Shown here: piece by piece, positions 23,101-30,004 of the stretch
Position numbering within the stretch: position 1 is the stretch's first letter
Layout: the number at the start of each line of letters is the position of its first letter
Source of the DNA: Allomuricauda sp.
GTDB taxonomy: Bacteria > Bacteroidota > Bacteroidia > Flavobacteriales > Flavobacteriaceae
Direction: 5' to 3'
Assembly (NCBI GenBank): GCA_003712125.1
Contig: RHLF01000001.1
Location: 868,001 to 932,000, forward strand
Length of the DNA: 64,000 nt
Notes under the pieces: model-generated
Told to the model about the DNA's origin: nothing
Database searches by the model: none
The model's input: the letters and a program-made list of their open reading frames with translations, nothing else
Program-made: the position numbers and the translations under genes

Positions 23101-26100
23101 GCTATATTATTAATGTGTACGATGACAATGGTTGTGTGGGCAGTACAACTGCAATTATTCAACCTTATGACGAGTTGTTGACCGCTACGGCTGCAATAAC
23201 GAATCCTTTGAGCTGCAACCCGGGAATGGATGGCGAGATTACGATAACGGTTACTTCAACCAACAGTGACCCAACGCGGTTCGAATATAGTATAGATAAT
23301 GGGGCCAATTACCAGGCTTCCAATGTCTTTGCTGGCCTAGGTGCGGGGACACATAATTTCTTGATACGGCACATTGATACGGGTTGTATCATTACTGCCT
23401 CAGAAACCATAGCAAATCCGAACACCTTCACCATTGATGTTGTCGTAATGAACGATGTCGTTTGTTTTGGCACACAGAGCGGCCAAGTAACTTTCGAATT
23501 GGTTGATGCAACCTATGTCGGCCCAATAAACTGGGAAGTGTTTGATACCAACGGAACCCCGGCGAATACGGCTGATGATGTTTCGGTGGCCACTGGGTCC
23601 TTTGCTAGTAATGGACCAACAGCCCCAATCCCACTATTTGCTGGAGATTATTTGGTAGAGGTTACTCAGGCCAATTTCCCAGAGTGTGCAAACAGACAAA
23701 CCTTTAGCATTGCCGGACCGCCTGCGGCCATTATCGGAGCAACCCAGATCGCCGATATTACATGTGTTGGCAACGATGGTGAAATAGAAATAGTGAATGT
23801 TCAGGGTGGATGGGGCAATTATAGCTACTATGCAAGTACAACAGCAAATCCTGATCCGAACAATCCGGCAAATTATGTCGCTACCCCATTGTTCAACAAT
23901 CTTGCTGCGGGCACTTATGAAATATGGGTGATCGATCAAAACGGTTGTTCAGAACAGCTTCCTGATGTCATTCTTGTTGATCCAGCACCGATTACGGCCA
24001 CCTTACAAATAAATCAAGAAAACTGCACCAACCTTCAAGGTGAGATAGAGGTTGTCGGAGTAGCTGGGGGCCAAGGGTCGAATTACACCTATCAATTAAT
24101 TTTAAATGGAACGCCTGTAGGGTCACCCCAGACCAGTCCCGTATTCTCAGGACTTGGTGCAGGAAGCTATGAGGTTCTTGTGGCAGACCAGTGGTCATGT
24201 ACATTTACCACCGCTGCCGAGCTTTTATATGAAGAGATGAATGCTGTGGCCACAGTAGTGAAGCCAATTGATTGTACCCTTACTCCAGATGGTGAGATTA
24301 CGATTACCGTAACCGGAGGGTCCACAAACTTAGATTACACCGTCACCTTCCCAGACGCTGTAACCACACAAAACAACACAACCGGAGTGTTCACCGGATT
24401 AAGCCAAGCAGGTACCTATTCCTTTGTGGTCAGGGATTTGGACACCAACAATCCTATCTGTACAGAGACCATCACCCAAGACTTAGATGCGCCAACGCCC
24501 GTCACCTTGGATGCACCAACCCTTATACATGTTTCCTGTTTTGGTGCCAGTGATGGCAGTATTACCATTAACCTTATGCCTCAAGCTCCTGGTGTAAATG
24601 ATAATCCTCCATATACCTACAACTTATATGATGGTGGGGGTGTGTTGATCACAGGGCCTCAAACCGACCCGGCCTTTACGGGTCTGGCGGCTGGAAACTA
24701 CCAAATAGAGGCTGTTTCCAATAGGGGGTGTTCGGCCACCATGCCGGTTAGTATCACCGAGCCCAATGTGTTGGCCTTGGCCGCAAGTGCCACACCATTT
24801 GCTTGTAACGCCAACAATACGGTGACCACCTCAACCATAACCGCCGTAGCTACAGATGGTACCGCGCCTTATTTATACAGTATCGACAATGTAAATTTCC
24901 AAGCCTCAAACACATTTGATATTATTGACACAGGGGTTGACCAAAACATTACTGTTTATGTTGAAGATGCCAATGGGTGTGCCACCTCAACCAATGTACT
25001 GGTATCGACAATAAATACCTTCTCTTTGGTTGCTACTCAAAACTTAGCTATCAGCTGTGCCAACCCAGAAGAAGTGCTGCTTACCGTAACCGACAATGGA
25101 AATCTTGCAAACACCTATACTTTCGAGTTGATGCCTGTTGGTAATCCGAATGGCGTGTTAACAACCACACCAACAAATGTTACGGCAACCTTTGAACTTA
25201 ATGCGCCGGGAAGTTACACCTTCCGTGCAACAGATAATGCAACGGGGTGTTATCAAGAAACCACATACACCATAGCGCCTTATGATTTAATCGCCGTTTC
25301 GGCTACACCTACCGCTCCGGTACTGTGTTTTGGAGATAGTAATGGGGCGCTTGAAATCAATGTTTCCGGTTATTCTGGAACTTACGATTATGAGGTTTTC
25401 ACCCAGGCCGGTGTCAGTGTTTTGACCGGAAGTGCAGATACGGCAACAAATCCTTTGGCCATAATGGGCCTTTCGGGCGGAAACTTTTTTGTGCGGGTTA
25501 CGCAGACGGCAAACCCCTTGTGTGTAGAAGATTCAAACACAATCACCATAGCTTCACCAAGTGCCGCTTTGGATGCCTCGCCGGTTGAAGGCGCCAATGT
25601 TACCTGTACCAATGATCAAGGTGAAATCATTGTAAGTCCAACTGGGGGATATGCGCCCTACGATATTGTATTGACCAACACCACAACCACACAGGTTTAT
25701 ACCATGAATGACGTGATCAGCCACGTGTTCACAGGCTTATCGGAAGGGGTTTTTGATGTTCAAATTACCGATGACAATGGCTGTATCATTAATCGCGCCT
25801 TGAATTTGGTTCAACCTGTGCCGATTACCGCGGATATTGATGCCACCCCAACAACCTTGTTGTGTTATGGAGACACCAACGCCACGGTGACCGCGATAAA
25901 TGTATTGGGCGGACAGGGCGTATACCAATATCAGTTGAACACTTATGATGCGACTGGTACATCGATAGCGTTTACAAGTGGATCTCAAAACAGCCCTATA
26001 TTTAACAATCTTGGCGCTGGAATTTATAGCATTACTGTTTCGGATGGGTGGAATTGTGGTGTGGAAACCGTTCAGGTCACCATCAATGAGCCCACAGAGG

Positions 26101-27812
26101 TAATGGCTTCTTTGGTTCAATTGAGCCCATTGACCTGTACAACTTTGGCCCAAACCGAATTAACGGCAAGTGGCGGCACCGCTCCCTATGAATACAGTTC
26201 AGATGGCGTTTCCTATTCACCAATGAGCGGAGGTGATACCCACACCTTTACCGTAAGTGATGGTATTTACCAATACTTTGTGCGAGATGCTTTTGGTTGT
26301 GAGGCCATGATTTCGAACCAGGTTAGCGTCGATATGGTTCCGCCGTTGGCAATTGCCATTGATGATTCTGCGGCCATTATCAATTGTACGGGCGAAGCTT
26401 CTGCCACAATTGTTGTAAATGCTACTGGCGGGCTAGGCAATTACAGTTATGAGTTATATACAGATGCTGCCTTGACCAATTTAGTTGCAGGGCCACAAAC
26501 AACGGACACCTTTAGCGGATTACCTGCCGGAAACTACTTTGTTCGGGTTACCAGCCAAGATTGTATTGCCTCGGCTGCTGTTGCGCCCATTGTAGACCCC
26601 GTGCCTTTACAAATAGATCGACAAGAATCTTTCAACGTCACTTGTGCTGGTGAGAATGATGGAACCATCATCGTAGAGGTTTCTGGTGGTACGGGCGAAA
26701 TTTTATATGCCATAACCCCCAACCTAAATCAGTTTGATACCGTAAACACCTTTGTTGATTTGGCGCCTGGGGTATATGATGTTATCGCACAGGACGAAAA
26801 TGGATGTTTCATTCCGTTCCAATTCACCATTACTGAGCCGAACCCAATTGCAATGACCCCTATAAATGTGCTTCATGAGGTGTGTGAGGGAAGTGCAGAC
26901 GGCTCAATCGAAGTTGCCATTTCGGGAGGTACTGCCCCATACCGAACGGCCCTGAATTCAAATGCTGATGCAGACTTTGTACAAGACCAGGTGTTGTTCA
27001 GCAACCTTGCGGCCGGCACCCATGTCTTATTCGTTCGAGATGCCAACGATTGTGAGACAAACATAATTGTTGAAATAAATCCCGGGGTAAACTTAAACGC
27101 AACCGTTACTCCTATATACGAATGTACGGGCAACATCCCCAACAACTATATCGAAGTCATCTTGGAAGATGGGACCGTAATCAATGATGTTCTTTACGGT
27201 TTGGATTCTACCGACCCAATGGATTTCCAATTGAGTCCAGACTTTACAGACATTGCTGCCGGCGACCATTATCTTACAATTGCGCATTCAAATGGATGTG
27301 TAAATACCATAGATTTCACCATTCAAGGTTTCGAGCCCCTGACACTGATTTTAGAGCAAAACAACATCAATGAAATTACAGCCATTGCGCAAGGTGGGTT
27401 GGAAGAATATACATTCTACTTTGATGGGGTGAACAATGGCTCTGACAATACTTATTATATAAATCGAACCGATACGTTCACCGTTACGGTCATTGATCAG
27501 AACGGTTGTGAGGTATCTGCTGAAATATTTATGGAGTTCATCGATATTGAAATCCCCAATTTCTTTACTCCAGATGGCGATGGTACCCGTGACTATTGGA
27601 TTCCAGATAATTTAGAGGGTTTCCCAAATGTACTAACAATCGTTTTTGATCGTTATGGTAGAGAGCTCTATAGGATGCGATACGGGGACACTGGATGGAA
27701 TGGAATGTATCAAGGTAAGGAGCTGCCATCAGGAGATTACTGGTATGTCATCAAACTCAAGGGCGAGAATGATGATAGAGAGTTTGTTGGACACTTTACC
27801 TTGTATAGATGA
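14166..27812 (+). CDS. sprB: Giant SprB-like gliding adhesin with about 41 SprB repeats and T9SS type B domain
   Basis: A 4548-aa cell-surface protein with a signal peptide (1-23, GHAQ). The N-terminal region of about 350 aa has a jelly-roll look (NLIRYAGLYWSATYP). A DUF11-like domain (about 378-485) follows. The section from about 840 to 4455 is built of SprB repeats of about 88 aa; I count 41. A typical repeat opens VSCNGGxDGxIT, continues GGxxPYEYSIDNG and FxxLxAGxYTVxVRDANGC, and so keeps one Cys near each end. The last 90 residues, from IEIPNFFTPDGDGTRDYW, are a type B sorting domain. In F. johnsoniae SprB is moved along the cell surface by the gliding motor and acts as adhesin. The ATG follows directly on the previous TAA, so translation is probably coupled. 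Nothing suggests transfer or frameshift. Confidence 0.92.
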   Translation: MGKRLLKGILYLGVGLCMFFGHAQEYNNFEVRYQNNLRGDLTFIGNNIVNRDGGTSSTEPNDPYNNLSTNNNSNNETGGRYNYNDYKDMRYIDVDSDPTTFSSSDATFSFPQPDCNLIRYAGLYWSATYPRDEASDPVGTARQYAIDEVKFRVPGGAYVDITADEILYDGLTDPALSSNSPYACYADVTSLITAMADPSGVYTVANIPAAQGVGISNSLPGGSAGGWSLIIVYENPNLTGKLISTFDGFARVTGSNSVNINYSGFETIPVGPVNASLGAATLEGDFRISGDGLSLEGTALSNASNPVNNFFNSNITLNGADLAGRTPSSLNTLGYDTDIFGLNNPANSIMTNSQTSATFTFSTNGDQFYPFFNSFNVEIIEPNIVLEKRVEDIGGNDITGAGVNLGQLLDYVLTFQNIGNDDGTNYTIRDVLPINVTLDESTMTLPPGVTYVYDAPSRTITFTIPDNLIEENDPEYSIRMRVQVAENCFDFIDACTDLIQNLAYSTYQGVINTAVISDDPSVTDFDLCGYTVPGATNFLLDDLENCDFTRTVQLCGDDVLLDAGDNFDSYVWYLDNNGDRLIDAGDTVLNDGDPDGDPSTLLVGDTGIYIVDKIVADPCKGFQEIIIVELFGATQTNPITDLINDTTNTVEGEIVVCPNDGEELPQVFLCGLNDTELIQVNIPDADSIEWEQLDEASCTASTPDCPNRDNACTWNNVGTGSDYLAAAPGQYRMTINYQNGCFSRFYFNVYQNPLDPQYNSRDIICSTPGNITVTNMPIDYEYQLVDATNGAVLVAYTTNPSFDIATNGAYRVEMRQQGVTDGCIFVLDNIGILERDFQVDVTTRDTDCNGLGEISISVLNVEPQYYYEISQGGTTVDTFGPSTDNNYTFQNLNPGIYDVEATTDDGCLYTEQVEIFDRTDLDVTANLTKNIDCTDGIITVTGSGGFPNPEYSYAIWSYNGVDLYPDVASIPAGAYQSTNDFFFTNGEEGDYEFIVVDGNLCSFVSNVVTIVIAPSVEYTTSQTDETCFGLADGTFSVNVTNSNGYSLSYTLTYPDTSTSSNTSGSFTGLGQGNYSLTITQTQGAVSCDFVETFTIGGPVDSVTGTAVLVQDYTCLQDAIIEAQGVTGGAAPYEYSIDGINFFSGAGAETFSNLTDGTYAITIRDASGCTFVTNSAVVDPLNPPTDLTFTATPPNCPTQTSDVSVAVVDGEAPFVFEIIAPVAIAATSTSGNTADFNGLAPNTYTFQVTDDKGCVYTEDFTIAPVTPIGVVGQLVQNVTCFNDTDGEALFTVSGFNTTYNYNVTGPASFSGTNETNTTINLPGLDDGTYTIVVTDNETNCTATANVTINAPAAPLSLGVAEIQPTCAVDGSVTLTATGGWGGNSFEITYPDGTTTFTNSTGSFNNLNQTGAYTVSVTDANGCVVNDTFVLNAAVAPVLQVTPNDVCYDDATGLTLTATVTSGGDGNFEYRLNGGTFGTNNVFSGLGPGTYTVDVRDGNDCADSVTITINPELTLTASAPNITACGTDTNVDITAAGGDGNYVFAIVGDGVSPTPGDFSTTNPITVTGAGDYDVYVRDNNGGAGYCEASFDLTIVQDAPLSITPAPTDVSCFGGNDGAISLTAVGGEAPYEYSIDNGANYQTGTDFLNLTAGSYTVRVRDANNCDTSVVVSINEPAQLVAEAQITQNYTCLQNGEITVGSVTPTAGGSGDYQYSLNGGAWSAPTTGGITYTGLINGTYTIQVRDANAVLCSITLPDIIIAPLPVEPALSFTVGYNCDGTGNITVAPNDPSYTYSLDGGAFQTSNVFTNVAVGNHTVTVDYGSNCTTQADVLIENGNAFVANITAFSDVSCNGGTDGSITFEVENFGATGFQYQVNGGGFSAPQTSPTSVTLSGLAAGAYTIEVRDDADNACLVILNQTLNEPTAVVASATLTAPLTCLDGAIITASATGGTPSYDFQLEDTGGTAIAGFDFASNGTNTIFTGLAAGDYNVRVRDANGCEDLIDTPITVAPAAGLTFTSTPTACYSGAGDAAIQVDVTAGNGGYQFSLNGGPWITPTPSTATTHTFNNLTEGTYTIDVRDSFGCVGVQQSVTINPQLLANAVLNNDLTCLVDASVTITPSGGSGTYSYEWSNDGGANYFTTNFTGNVFTTNTFGTYIFRVTDTTAPTACTVVTNAVVVTEAVTPVISAVNPTHILCNGESTGVLDVVIDTSFGVPPYVIDVVEINGPTNYGTQTTGLPAGDYEVTITDDKGCVSAPFAVSITEPNAIAYTINLQPITCDALGAGGTIPGSITVENVSGGTAEYTYHLTGNNGYSATYNSTSGGEDHTFSILEFGIYEVDVVDANGCSVVTTNIIASPPNDLDIDVSAITASCAAGGTATVTVNSAVGSGNYQFAILETYTAPYSSTYIGPDVVGGDTATFTGLTPGITYTFVVYDTTTMCYYFESAAAPINSPSSMTVTSLVESNITCTGAADGTVSFTFDNYDVSATSVDYEIFNAQSNVTTGFSGTAAVNPPTGAITINNFATLAQGVYYILLYERGGVYDGCSISSPDFTITESSNLLQVTANSPINDNCNVNAGVITATAQFGTAPYEFQYLLATDPAPTAASAGWVSTTSANVESGNYTVYVKDAFDCIQSDNVTVLLDPRPEITLAIVDECVAEGTFEVLVTLTNPGVALPPFQISVNGGAYQTFTFDLSNEYTVTGLSSGLGQTISVRDVNGCDDIDTIDIQPPLQFTALQTVALDCEPGIAANAEIEITVVSGSGTYEYEIDGPGAIDQARTALPSNPFTWTGASAAGSYNVIVYDLGTTPPNCFESVVVDVQDAPLPVFTETHTDVSCNGGADGTITLQEIDNGINPLVFTLSPMPGGAVLNGNTFENLPAGTYDVRGVGTNSCFTDIFNITIGEPAAIVVPAPVVVEFACAAGNNPNNASITIDGTSITGGSGTYVIYEFINDQGTPATGDDVTVQSGASNVYIETDQAGGSYIINVYDDNGCVGSTTAIIQPYDELLTATAAITNPLSCNPGMDGEITITVTSTNSDPTRFEYSIDNGANYQASNVFAGLGAGTHNFLIRHIDTGCIITASETIANPNTFTIDVVVMNDVVCFGTQSGQVTFELVDATYVGPINWEVFDTNGTPANTADDVSVATGSFASNGPTAPIPLFAGDYLVEVTQANFPECANRQTFSIAGPPAAIIGATQIADITCVGNDGEIEIVNVQGGWGNYSYYASTTANPDPNNPANYVATPLFNNLAAGTYEIWVIDQNGCSEQLPDVILVDPAPITATLQINQENCTNLQGEIEVVGVAGGQGSNYTYQLILNGTPVGSPQTSPVFSGLGAGSYEVLVADQWSCTFTTAAELLYEEMNAVATVVKPIDCTLTPDGEITITVTGGSTNLDYTVTFPDAVTTQNNTTGVFTGLSQAGTYSFVVRDLDTNNPICTETITQDLDAPTPVTLDAPTLIHVSCFGASDGSITINLMPQAPGVNDNPPYTYNLYDGGGVLITGPQTDPAFTGLAAGNYQIEAVSNRGCSATMPVSITEPNVLALAASATPFACNANNTVTTSTITAVATDGTAPYLYSIDNVNFQASNTFDIIDTGVDQNITVYVEDANGCATSTNVLVSTINTFSLVATQNLAISCANPEEVLLTVTDNGNLANTYTFELMPVGNPNGVLTTTPTNVTATFELNAPGSYTFRATDNATGCYQETTYTIAPYDLIAVSATPTAPVLCFGDSNGALEINVSGYSGTYDYEVFTQAGVSVLTGSADTATNPLAIMGLSGGNFFVRVTQTANPLCVEDSNTITIASPSAALDASPVEGANVTCTNDQGEIIVSPTGGYAPYDIVLTNTTTTQVYTMNDVISHVFTGLSEGVFDVQITDDNGCIINRALNLVQPVPITADIDATPTTLLCYGDTNATVTAINVLGGQGVYQYQLNTYDATGTSIAFTSGSQNSPIFNNLGAGIYSITVSDGWNCGVETVQVTINEPTEVMASLVQLSPLTCTTLAQTELTASGGTAPYEYSSDGVSYSPMSGGDTHTFTVSDGIYQYFVRDAFGCEAMISNQVSVDMVPPLAIAIDDSAAIINCTGEASATIVVNATGGLGNYSYELYTDAALTNLVAGPQTTDTFSGLPAGNYFVRVTSQDCIASAAVAPIVDPVPLQIDRQESFNVTCAGENDGTIIVEVSGGTGEILYAITPNLNQFDTVNTFVDLAPGVYDVIAQDENGCFIPFQFTITEPNPIAMTPINVLHEVCEGSADGSIEVAISGGTAPYRTALNSNADADFVQDQVLFSNLAAGTHVLFVRDANDCETNIIVEINPGVNLNATVTPIYECTGNIPNNYIEVILEDGTVINDVLYGLDSTDPMDFQLSPDFTDIAAGDHYLTIAHSNGCVNTIDFTIQGFEPLTLILEQNNINEITAIAQGGLEEYTFYFDGVNNGSDNTYYINRTDTFTVTVIDQNGCEVSAEIFMEFIDIEIPNFFTPDGDGTRDYWIPDNLEGFPNVLTIVFDRYGRELYRMRYGDTGWNGMYQGKELPSGDYWYVIKLKGENDDREFVGHFTLYR

Positions 27813-27839
27813 TTTTAAAGTACCGTAACCTAAGAAAGC

Positions 27840-28790
27840 ATGTTTAAAAAAACCCAGATCTTCATGTTGGCACTATTGTTCGCAGCAATAGGTAGTGCAC
27901 AGGAACTTACCATTCCTCAACTTTCGCAATACATTGCCGACAACCCTTTCTTGATGTCGCCAACCTATGCGGGTATTGGCGACCATATCAAAGTGCGTCT
28001 AAATGGCCTGACCCAGTGGGTCGGCATCGAAGATGCCCCTGACACCCAAACTTTGGCTGCAGACGCAAGAATTGGCAACCGATCTGGTTTGGGTATGTTG
28101 CTCTACAATGATAGCAACGGGGAAACCAAACAGCGGGGCGCAAGGGTGTCGTTTGCCCACCATTTGACCCTAAACCGTTACGACGACATCTTTCTTTCAT
28201 TTGGTATTTCCTATAATTTTAACCAGTTCAGGATTGATATTGAAAATTTTAGGGACAATAACGACCCCAATGTGACCGATGACCGGGCAACCACCAACCA
28301 TAATTTTGATTTGGGGGTACTCTACCGCTATGACAAGTTTTACCTTAGTGTAAATGCCTCTAATATTCTCAACAAAGACCTTACGGCCTTTAATCCTATT
28401 TTCGAGCCAAATACCCTGAGAAATTACTATGTGTATACGGGCTATAGTTTCATGAAAAACAAAAACAGTAAAATAGAGTTCGAACCATCTGTGTTCTTTC
28501 AATGGTTCGAGAGTGATGGTCGTTCTGTTACTGATTTGAATGCGAAATTCAGATTTCATGATTTCGAAGACTATTACTATGCCGGGCTTACCTACCGCTT
28601 TCTAAATGACCAAGTTGGCACACCTTTATACATTGCGCCGATTGCCGGTTTTAAGAAAAGCAATTTCTATTTTGGCTATTCATATCAGGTAATTACCAAC
28701 GAAATTTTAGGATATAGCACCGGTACCCATGTGGTTACAGTGGGTATGGACCTGTTTCAAGGAATTAGCAACTGTCGCTGCACATACTAG
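27840..28790 (+). CDS. sprF: PorP/SprF-family type IX secretion membrane protein
   Basis: A 316-aa outer-membrane beta-barrel protein with signal peptide MFKKTQIFMLALLFAAIGSA. The family start LTIPQLSQYIADNPFLMSPTYAGI follows within residues 22-46, then RNGLTQWVGI-like and RIGNRSGLGMLLYND motifs and alternating aromatic strands to the end. In F. johnsoniae SprF is specifically needed for secretion of SprB, and the gene sits immediately after sprB, as here (27 bp gap). The symbol is given from family plus position. It is the last gene of the operon; folB downstream has its own -7 box. Confidence 0.88.
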   Translation: MFKKTQIFMLALLFAAIGSAQELTIPQLSQYIADNPFLMSPTYAGIGDHIKVRLNGLTQWVGIEDAPDTQTLAADARIGNRSGLGMLLYNDSNGETKQRGARVSFAHHLTLNRYDDIFLSFGISYNFNQFRIDIENFRDNNDPNVTDDRATTNHNFDLGVLYRYDKFYLSVNASNILNKDLTAFNPIFEPNTLRNYYVYTGYSFMKNKNSKIEFEPSVFFQWFESDGRSVTDLNAKFRFHDFEDYYYAGLTYRFLNDQVGTPLYIAPIAGFKKSNFYFGYSYQVITNEILGYSTGTHVVTVGMDLFQGISNCRCTY

Positions 28791-28809
28791 TATTTTCCGT
28801 TCTTTAGTT

Positions 28810-28817
28810 TAATTTTG
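28810..28817 (+). promoter_or_regulatory. -7 box TAATTTTG of folB
   Basis: A perfect TAnnTTTG match in the 44-bp gap between sprF and folB, 17 bp before the folB ATG. It would let folB be expressed separately from the adhesin operon. Confidence 0.5.
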
Positions 28818-28834
28818 CCCATTCGATAAATAAA

Positions 28835-29191
28835 ATGGGCCGAATAATATTAAATAATATCAGAGTACACGCCTTTCACGGTTGCCTCAAGGAAGAGTCG
28901 ATTATTGGTGGTGATTACCGGGTTGATCTGGAAGTTACTGGAAATTTGGAGCTGCCCTCGCAATCCGACAAGCTTTCAGAAACCATTGATTATGTTCACC
29001 TAAATCGTATCGTAAAGGAGGAAATGGGAATTAAGTCTCATCTTTTAGAGCATGTTGCGAAACGTATCGTAGGGCGCATTTTAGATGAAATTCATACTGT
29101 AGACAGCATAGAGGTAAGTGTTTCAAAACTGAACCCCCCTATTATGGGAGATGTTGAAAGTGTATCTGTTATTCTAAAGGAAAATCGCTAA
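28835..29191 (+). CDS. folB: Dihydroneopterin aldolase
   Basis: A 118-aa single-domain enzyme of folate synthesis that converts 7,8-dihydroneopterin to 6-hydroxymethyl-dihydropterin and glycolaldehyde. Family motifs are visible: N-terminal IILNNIRVHAFHGCLKEE, the tetramer-core SETIDYVHL (about 48-56), HLLEHVAKRI (about 68-77), and VSKLNPPIMGDVESVSV near the C-terminus with the catalytic-type lysine. Length is normal for FolB (about 115-125 aa). It follows the spr operon and precedes tRNA-Cys, but no other folate gene lies nearby. Confidence 0.93.
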   Translation: MGRIILNNIRVHAFHGCLKEESIIGGDYRVDLEVTGNLELPSQSDKLSETIDYVHLNRIVKEEMGIKSHLLEHVAKRIVGRILDEIHTVDSIEVSVSKLNPPIMGDVESVSVILKENR

Positions 29192-29199
29192 AACGTTCT

Positions 29200-29230
29200 T
29201 TTGGCAAGCTAAAAAAGTGTGGTACCTTTG
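29200..29230 (+). promoter_or_regulatory. Promoter of tRNA-Cys: TTTG-N19-TACCTTTG
   Basis: TTTG at 29200-29203 and TACCTTTG at 29223-29230 are separated by exactly 19 bp, an ideal Bacteroidota -33/-7 pair. The mature tRNA begins 11 bp after the -7 box. Confidence 0.75.
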
Positions 29231-29241
29231 CATGCACTAAT

Positions 29242-29312
29242 GGCATCGTGGCCGAGTGGCTAGGCACAGCTCTGCAAAAGCTTGTACAGCGGTTCGAATC
29301 CGCTCGATGCCT
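29242..29312 (+). tRNA. tRNA-Cys (anticodon GCA)
   Basis: A 71-nt cloverleaf. Acceptor GGCATCG pairs with CGATGCC, the D arm is GCC/GGC, the anticodon loop is CTGCAAA with GCA, and the T arm is AGCGG-TTCGAAT-CCGCT. The discriminator base is T73, a known identity element for cysteinyl-tRNA synthetase. The top pair of the anticodon stem (C27 with T43) is a mismatch. The CCA end is not encoded. Confidence 0.95.
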
Positions 29313-29318
29313 CAAAAG

Positions 29319-29346
29319 GGTCTTGATATTTTCAAGGCCTTTTTTT
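29319..29346 (+). terminator. Intrinsic terminator after tRNA-Cys
   Basis: An 8-bp stem, GGTCTTGA (29319-29326) with TCAAGGCC (29332-29339), containing one T-G pair and a 5-nt loop, is followed by seven T. It reaches the stop codon of the convergent LysE-family gene. Confidence 0.85.
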
Positions 29347-30004
29347 ATTCACTGATGCGTTCCAGCCCCTGTTGGATATTCAATTTGTCTTTTGGAAGAA
29401 AGCCCTTGGTGATCATAACGATGCCACAAATAGCCAACATTAAACCCAATCCTTTTTTAATCAACAATATGCGTTGCGGGGTAAGCTTTTTCTTCAGCTG
29501 TTTCGCTAAAAGTATTTTAAAAAGATCGGTAATAAAATAAGCGGCCAGCATGCTCCCAAAAAACACCAAAATTCGGTTCGGGTCATTATCCAAGGATGGG
29601 CCAACGATAATCAATACACCCAACCAAAAAACTAGAACGCCCACATTGATAAAATTCAATAAAAACCCTTTGAACATAAGGTTTATATAGCCACCACGAG
29701 ACGATTTTATACCTGATTTTTTATTGTCTTTTTTTACAAAAACAACAATACCATAAACCAATAGTATCATGCCACCAAAGACATAGAGCCCTGGTTGGTT
29801 GCTCAAGTTTTCCAATAACTGGAAACTTGTAAAATAGGCGATAAACAAAAAAAGAATATCCGCTATGATGACACCAACATTCAAAGAAACACCCGCCCTA
29901 AAACCTTTTGTTGCACTTGTTTCAAGAAGAACAAAAAATACGGGCCCAATCATAAAACTCAGGAAAAATCCTAGGGGGATCGCTGCTTGAATATCTTCCA
30001 TCAT
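29345..30004 (-). CDS. LysE/RhtB-family exporter
   Basis: A 219-aa membrane protein with about six hydrophobic segments. The family start is QAAIPLGFFLSFMIGPVFFVLLETSATKGFRAG (about 5-37), including the conserved GPxxxxxxxxxxxxGxRAG pattern. LysE/RhtB proteins export amino acids or related small solutes; the substrate here is unknown. Its ATG overlaps the TGA of the preceding DUF2807 gene by 4 bp (ATGA), so the two are translationally coupled in an operon led by rnr. Confidence 0.88.
   Translation of the reverse strand: MMEDIQAAIPLGFFLSFMIGPVFFVLLETSATKGFRAGVSLNVGVIIADILFLFIAYFTSFQLLENLSNQPGLYVFGGMILLVYGIVVFVKKDNKKSGIKSSRGGYINLMFKGFLLNFINVGVLVFWLGVLIIVGPSLDNDPNRILVFFGSMLAAYFITDLFKILLAKQLKKKLTPQRILLIKKGLGLMLAICGIVMITKGFLPKDKLNIQQGLERISE

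Noticed and set aside
16680-27540. Repeats as CRISPR or DNA satellite array
   Set aside because: The repetition is at protein level within one open frame; DNA copies differ strongly and there is no spacer pattern.
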